From assembly GCA_050084515.1 (NCBI GenBank), contig CM114274.1, forward strand, positions 13,020,001 to 13,084,000: a DNA stretch of 64,000 nt. Direction: 5' to 3'. How positions within the stretch are numbered: position 1 is the stretch's first letter; every line of letters starts with the position of its first letter. Under the pieces are notes generated by a model. The model was given only the letters and a program-made list of their open reading frames with translations, did not search any database and was not told the DNA's origin. This document shows, piece after piece, positions 59,388 to 64,000 of this stretch. The translations under genes were made by a program, and so were the position numbers. The stretch comes from Blasia pusilla (taxonomy: Eukaryota; Marchantiophyta; Marchantiopsida; Blasiales).

Positions 59388-61404
59388 GTGGACCTATCTC
59401 CAACCTCGTCCGGCATCTCAAGATGAAGTTAAACCCAAACAACCCACTCACCCTCTTGGTTGTCAACGTGGTAGAACTCTATATGTTGGCTAACTAAGAT
59501 GTGACAAATGCAACTAAACTTTCAGATTTGAATAAGAAGTTCTAAAATTAGCATGTTGCTTAGATAAAGCATGCAAGATCTTGCTGAGCTTCCAGTCCAA
59601 AAAAATATGATTACATGAAATATGTATACCAGATGACAAATGGTTGATCGCTAATCGACAATGATTTCGATGTCAAGAAGCTTGTACGAATATCAATTGC
59701 CCCAATTTGTCAAATAGAGAAACATCTATGTGAGGAATGTATAGAGTCCTAGAATCTTTTCAAGCATACAAGCTATCTATTATCACTCTCATTAAATACT
59801 AGAACATGCATACCCTCGCAATATATTGGTAAATAGTCTTAACACACTAAACAAAAAGGAATGTATGAAATGGCTAAGAGGAGATACGAATTTATCCATT
59901 GAATTTTAGAGAGGCGTCAACCCATGAGGAAAGAGTATTTCCTCCTCTAAGAAGAATCTTATGGTCTTAATCGAATAGATAATGGGAAAAAATTTCAAAA
60001 GAATGAACATATAGTGACCCCTATGCAAAAAAGGGTGTTTATGTGATGGGAGGCAAAAAGAATTAGTGTTGAAAGGGGCTCCCAAAAATATATCACCAAC
60101 ACTTTCCATTTAAGTCCCATCCAATTTGGAAAGGAGGTTATTACAAATTGAATGGGTAAAATTGTACTTATATATAACAAGGTTTTTGCAATTCTTAAAG
60201 TTAAAATGTTCGATATAATTCGAAGTGACAACAAAATACTCATCATGAAAATGAGATATGAGAACCAATCTAAAAAGAATGGAGTGTTAAAACAAAACCA
60301 CACCATACTCCAAAAAACAAACTTTACTAGGAAATAATAACAATATTGAGATATTGCCAAGAAATGGTTGGTTAAAGTCCACAACCATGTGAGAACACGA
60401 GGAAAAAAAAACATAAAAAACTCAAGGATTCCAACACCGAATGCAATATCATCCAATCCCCAATAAAACAACATTTTTGAATTTCCACGTTTATTTCCTC
60501 TACTTTTTGTACAAAGTTAAAGTGACTTTTATATACCTTCACTTTGCAATAACATTTCCTCTTCTAGATCTACTAGTGCAAGCCCGTGGGATGCACAAGT
60601 TTATACTACCTCCCATAATCAACTCTTATAATTCTCAAGTGTTGTTTTAAATTTATTTCGAACGATCCTATTGGTTCAGAAAGGGAGCGATCCCATTGGT
60701 TCAAAAGGGGAGCGATCCCATTGGTTGAAAATGTCAAGTGTCAAAAGGAGAGGAGTTTGCGAAATGAAAGGGCACCCTCCAATACTAAAATATATTTTAG
60801 CATGTATATGTTTCAAAAATATTTTTCACGTCTTATTAAGGGTGAAGTATTCTTCTCATTGGCAATTGGGCATTCCTTAAATATCTTCTTGAGGTGCTTT
60901 ATCCCTCCTTTGCTTTCATTAAGGATTTGTGAAGTGAGCTTCATATTCCTCACTCATTGATTTCCCTCTAGTTGATTATTTTTATAAATGTAAAGGATTC
61001 AAGAAAGTGAAGTGCTTCATGAAGACCTCATGACTTTTTTTCAAATATCAAAATTCTTTCCCTCAATTTTCTCATTTAAACTTACTTTCATATCTTTTAT
61101 AGTTTACATTTTTTTGTGTGTATGATAATTCATTGGAAGTTTTTGGAATGGATTGGTTTCTTGTTATCCCATGGGCTATTAAAGTAATTTGTCACATTCT
61201 TGATGGGATTTTCCTTATATTCTATTTATTTTCTTTATAGATATTCAATGTGGAGTTGTGTTGCTTTCTTAGAGATGTTCTCTTCCATCTTTTTCTCCAT
61301 AGATGTGTGTGAGAAGATCATGTTGCTGATCAGTTGAATATCTTCTCAATGCACTTTTTGTACCGACTCCTCAAAGTCTTCAATTGGTAGATTTTTATGG
61401 ACTT
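59388..61404. other. AT-rich intergenic DNA
   Basis: No coding domain is recognised. The notable feature is a three-unit repeat near 60.7 kb, listed separately. Confidence 0.5.
60663..60730. repeat. Three tandem ~25-bp units with CCAAT core
   Basis: Three near-identical units each contain 'cgatccYattggttcaRaaggggag' or a close variant, giving three evenly spaced CCAAT cores on the minus strand. No adjacent gene is visible. Confidence 0.8.
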
Positions 61405-61566
61405 TGTTGTGCACATACACATTGATACATAACGAACATCATTATTATTCATAATAGACACAAACAATAGACTAACACAATCATCCATCGAACACAACCA
61501 TGGAGGCAAGCCATTACCAAAATATCTCTAATAACATAGATGAAAAATCTCACACAACACACAAAG

Positions 61567-61624
<58 letters not shown>

Positions 61625-62045
61625 CCCACCCTTATGGTAAGAGGATGAGGTTACTCACAAGGCAAGGAGCATCATAGATCTTCGGAATCATGCTCAAAAG
61701 GTTTAACAAGTATGCCCTTTGAGATATACCCTCTCTCTCCAAGTCCTCTTCTTGGTGATCTGTGCACATAGGTCATCATTTGATCATAAACCTAAAATAC
61801 TGGGTTAAGAGCCATTTTTCACAAATAGAAAGTTAAAGCTCACATAATTGAGCTTTAACTTTCTATGGAACTCACCCAAAATATTAGGTTTCTCATATGA
61901 TCTCAAAATTGGTCCACATAAAGGGAAAATCTATTCTATCAAGTAACCCTACTTCCCCACAGATCACCCATGACCTAATAGACTACACCTTCAATCTTTA
62001 TCAAAGTAAAACACGAGAACTCGTCGTTCCACCATAACAAATGTG
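61405..62045 (-). mobile_element. Family-2 LTR with CT expansion
   Basis: It starts TGTTGTGCACATACACATTG at 61405, carries a CT tract (61569-61621) and the 'acaaggcaaggagcatcata' block, and ends near ...atgtgaca at 62045. It abuts another LTR end belonging to copy C. Confidence 0.7.
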
Positions 62046-62348
62046 ACAACTATCATGCGCGTACACTTTGCTACATGACGTACATCAATGTCATTTATCA
62101 AACACACATAAACACTAGAATAACTCAATTATCCATCGAATATAACCCTAGAGGCAAGTTGTCACCAAAATATTTCCAATCGACCCTCTAGCTACTGGTT
62201 AGATCCCTCTAACTCTAGATAGCTATTTATCTCTACCTACTTGTGACATATACCTCTAAGATGCTAAGACCAAGAAGGTCGCGTGTCCATAGAGTCCCAT
62301 TAATGTTAATTGTCCTCTTGTCATCCATGCCACTTAAACAAGTCTAAA

Positions 62349-62640
62349 CGAGTGACTACTTATCCATCTTCCTTGAGGAACTGCAACGAGAGGTGGCATT
62401 AAAAAAATCATATGCCACCCTCTCGAGAAACCATCACAGACAAGCATTTTTTATGGACTCCTAGTGGGCCCACATAATATATACAATACACTTGCAAGTA
62501 TCACTACTGAGCTCAAGTCAATTATACCATCAATGTTGGGAAAGTGACATGACGCACACGATCCTTCCAAACCATACCATCATGACTCTCTAACAGAAGA
62601 ACTCTAGATGGTAAAACTTCATACATCCTCAAAATGGTGT
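62349..62640 (-). pseudogene. PHD finger relic (copy C)
   Basis: The minus strand aligns with copy B from the Asp-Gly-Met-Val-Trp-Lys-Asp segment (62610-62570) through Met-Leu-Val-Cys-Asp-Gly (about 62450) and Arg-Gly-Trp-His-Met (about 62425). It then continues past the copy B deletion as Met-Pro-Pro-Leu-Val-Ala-Val-Pro-Gln-Gly-Arg-Trp-Ile to about 62349. The expected last Cys pair (W-x-C-x-x-C) is read as Ser and Ser, each one or two changes from Cys. The Pro-Leu...Val-Pro...Trp spacing is what follows the central His/Cys in PHD fingers. Confidence 0.72.
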
Positions 62641-62728
62641 GCTTTGCTATCACATCCAAACATGTACAAAAATCAACTCATACATATACATGGAGATTCG
62701 GAACATGGAGATTCGGATGAAGTCCCGT

Positions 62729-63231
62729 TGTGTCAAGAACGTCGTTTCTGACAACTTTTGTGTTGAGGTCTTTCACAACTGGGTGACTTGTTGAGCAGGT
62801 CACCCGCCCCTCCTAACCTGTGCGCGTAGGTTACCAAGAGGATAGCTATTTGTAGGAGAAGAGCCTTTTGGCTCTTCCCAACCCTATATAAGGGAGGAAG
62901 ATGGCTTTCCCAAGCCATCTTTCTCATGTTGGGTCGTTGGAGTACCATTCTTGCTCATGTGTGTGAGTTAGGATTAGATGTTGGCGTGTGGATTCCTTGA
63001 TAGCATAGGGTAGACAAGGTTTGATATGCCAATGTAGATTGAGGAGGGGAGTTTTAGGCCGGGCATGCCATTTTTACTACTCTTTATTTTATTTTTTGGT
63101 GATCTCCATGTATATGTATGAGTTGATTTTTGTACATGTGTGGATCTACCAGTGTGTGGGGAAGATCGGTATTCTGTGGTGTGGATGTGACCAACGATGT
63201 ATGTTGTGTTGCGATGTGTATGCGCACGACA
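62729..63231 (+). mobile_element. Family-1 solo LTR (reference copy)
   Basis: The best-preserved LTR, 503 bp, runs from TGTGTCAAG to ...GCGCACGACA, so it has TG/CA ends. It includes both hairpins, the TATATAA box (62885-62891), the 'gatatgccaatgtagattgagg' block and the terminal ~130 bp absent from LTRs attached to leader sequence. It splits the integrase/PHD region of copy C and lies opposite to it. The five bases on either side (cccgt and cccaa) do not match fully, so no clear target duplication remains. Confidence 0.82.
62859..62920 (+). promoter_or_regulatory. LTR promoter with two conserved hairpins
   Basis: AAGAGCC (62859-62865) pairs with GGCTCTT (62870-62876). TATATAA is at 62885-62891. 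AGATGGCTT (62899-62907) pairs perfectly with AAGCCATCT (62912-62920). The same order occurs in copy B, with at least one hairpin kept in the other family-1 LTRs. The second hairpin would form close to the start of the RNA. Confidence 0.65.
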
Positions 63232-63254
63232 CCCAAAATAATCAATCAATAGGC

Positions 63255-64000
63255 TTCTCTATGAATAATCACATACCTCAATATATCCCGATGTTGTGCA
63301 ATCGCTAGATTCTTGAACTTCATGGGCATGACTTTATGAAATATAGTTGTTTATTGGGAACATGCTTGTACCTACATATTAGGGTCATTGAGGTTTAGCA
63401 CCTAACTAGCGTCATGACAAATGGCTGTAGACAAATCTCACTCTCGGCCATAGAGCAAAAAGTAGGGGTAAAAGGATGCATGCTTGCTAAATCTGCACCC
63501 CATTGCCAACCATGGAAATTGTAGATCCCAATCTCCAAGGTGACCTCTTTGCAAGCCATATTTAAGCAATCCCCTCTTCACCCTCTAAACAACATGCTCG
63601 ACTAGCCGATTTTCCTCTTAATGATCTCAAGACGTCGTGTTGTGGTTGATCAACGCCTGATCACACAAGGCTTGAAACTCCCAACAAAACTTGGTGCCTT
63701 GATTTGTCAGCACTTTTTATGGAGTATTTTATTGACTCAACACTTGGTCAAGGAAGATATACGCCACTCCCTCTCTTGCCTTGTTGGGCAATGCAACCAA
63801 CTCTATCCATGTCGAGAAATGCTTGACCATCGCCAATACATATTTACTGTGGTGCTTCATCAATAGTAAAGATGCTCCAAAATCCAACCTCCCTCGAAAG
63901 TCTAAACCCATGATTGGTAGTTGGTGCAATTATGGAGTTAGAGCATTGAACAATGCTCACACCCAATCATGAACCATACACCTGACAAAAACCTATTGTT
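63255..64000 (-). pseudogene. Integrase relic (copy C)
   Basis: The minus strand encodes the integrase core: Met-Gly-Leu-Asp-Phe (first Asp) near 63910, a Leu-Thr-Asn-Gln-Gly-Thr-Lys-Phe segment in which the second catalytic Asp is Asn near 63700, and a decayed catalytic Glu region near 63620. The final conserved block before the LTR is Ala-Ile-Ala-Gln-His-Arg-Asp. Several stops and a lost catalytic Asp make it non-functional. Confidence 0.85.

Larger units (their letters stand above)
62052..64000 (-). mobile_element. Ty3/gypsy copy C, 3' portion, interrupted by an LTR
   Basis: On the minus strand, integrase runs from the window edge to about 63255 and the pol C-terminus with PHD finger is at about 62640-62349. 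A 3' LTR segment follows and ends near 62052 in a decayed ...gcgcatgata. A family-1 LTR in opposite orientation (62729-63231) lies between integrase and the PHD part. About 80 bp present in copy B (near 21630-21710) is lost at the junction. The element extends beyond the window. Confidence 0.8.

Noticed and set aside
62724-63236. Target-site duplication flanking the family-1 solo LTR
   Set aside because: The flanking pentamers share only three bases (cccgt and cccaa), too weak to claim.

Overview
This is nuclear DNA from a land plant. Spliceosomal GT-AG introns, an uL4 gene of plant type, a plastid-type DedA/TVP38 gene and a plant-type F-box gene all point there. Non-L1-like LINEs and the Ty3/gypsy content suggest a seed-free plant, perhaps a moss, but that is only a guess. 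Most of the window is decayed retrotransposon sequence, simple repeats and AT-rich DNA with no recognisable gene. Three host genes are supported: RPL4 (uL4) at 34163-36052 (+, two exons); a TVP38/DedA-family membrane protein at 45185-40005 (-, six exons); and an F-box protein resembling Arabidopsis At5g52880 at 55641-51369 (-, six exons seen, first exon not found).

Layout. 1-3.9 kb: no gene. 3.9-8.76 kb: a family-2 LTR nested in a minus-strand Ty3/gypsy copy (copy A). 9.66-10.08 kb: family-2 solo LTR. 13.22-22.18 kb: the longest Ty3/gypsy copy (copy B, +). 22.2-28.2 kb: mostly unrecognised, with a long GA tract. 28.23-28.77 kb: family-1 solo LTR. 29.02-33.00 kb: family-2 LTR split inside its CT tract by a 5S rRNA-LINE chimera. 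33.7-36.1 kb: RPL4. 40.0-46.1 kb: TVP38-like gene with a LINE in intron 1. 51.4-55.7 kb: F-box gene with LINE fragments in two introns. 56.4-57.1 kb: diverged tandem repeats. 57.6-59.4 kb: LTR-element remnant with a ~200 bp CA tract. 61.4-64.0 kb: family-2 LTRs and a third Ty3/gypsy copy (copy C, -), broken by a family-1 LTR.

The main discovery is the coding content of the Ty3/gypsy lineage. In copy B, a C5 cytosine DNA methyltransferase domain lies between protease and reverse transcriptase, with recognisable motifs I, IV (PCQ-like), VI (ENV), VIII and X. The same domain is in copy A, where the catalytic Cys is kept. After integrase, copies B and C both carry a PHD finger where many plant Ty3/gypsy elements have a chromodomain. 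The lineage therefore appears to have combined a DNA-methylation writer and a putative histone reader with gag-PR-RT-RNaseH-IN. All copies here are dead (stops, frameshifts, deletions). Methyltransferase-bearing retrotransposons have, to my recollection, been reported in dinoflagellates and charophyte algae. I do not know of a report of the methyltransferase-plus-PHD combination.

A second notable structure is a near-full-length 5S rRNA fused to a LINE truncated inside its endonuclease domain, as expected from template switching during reverse transcription.
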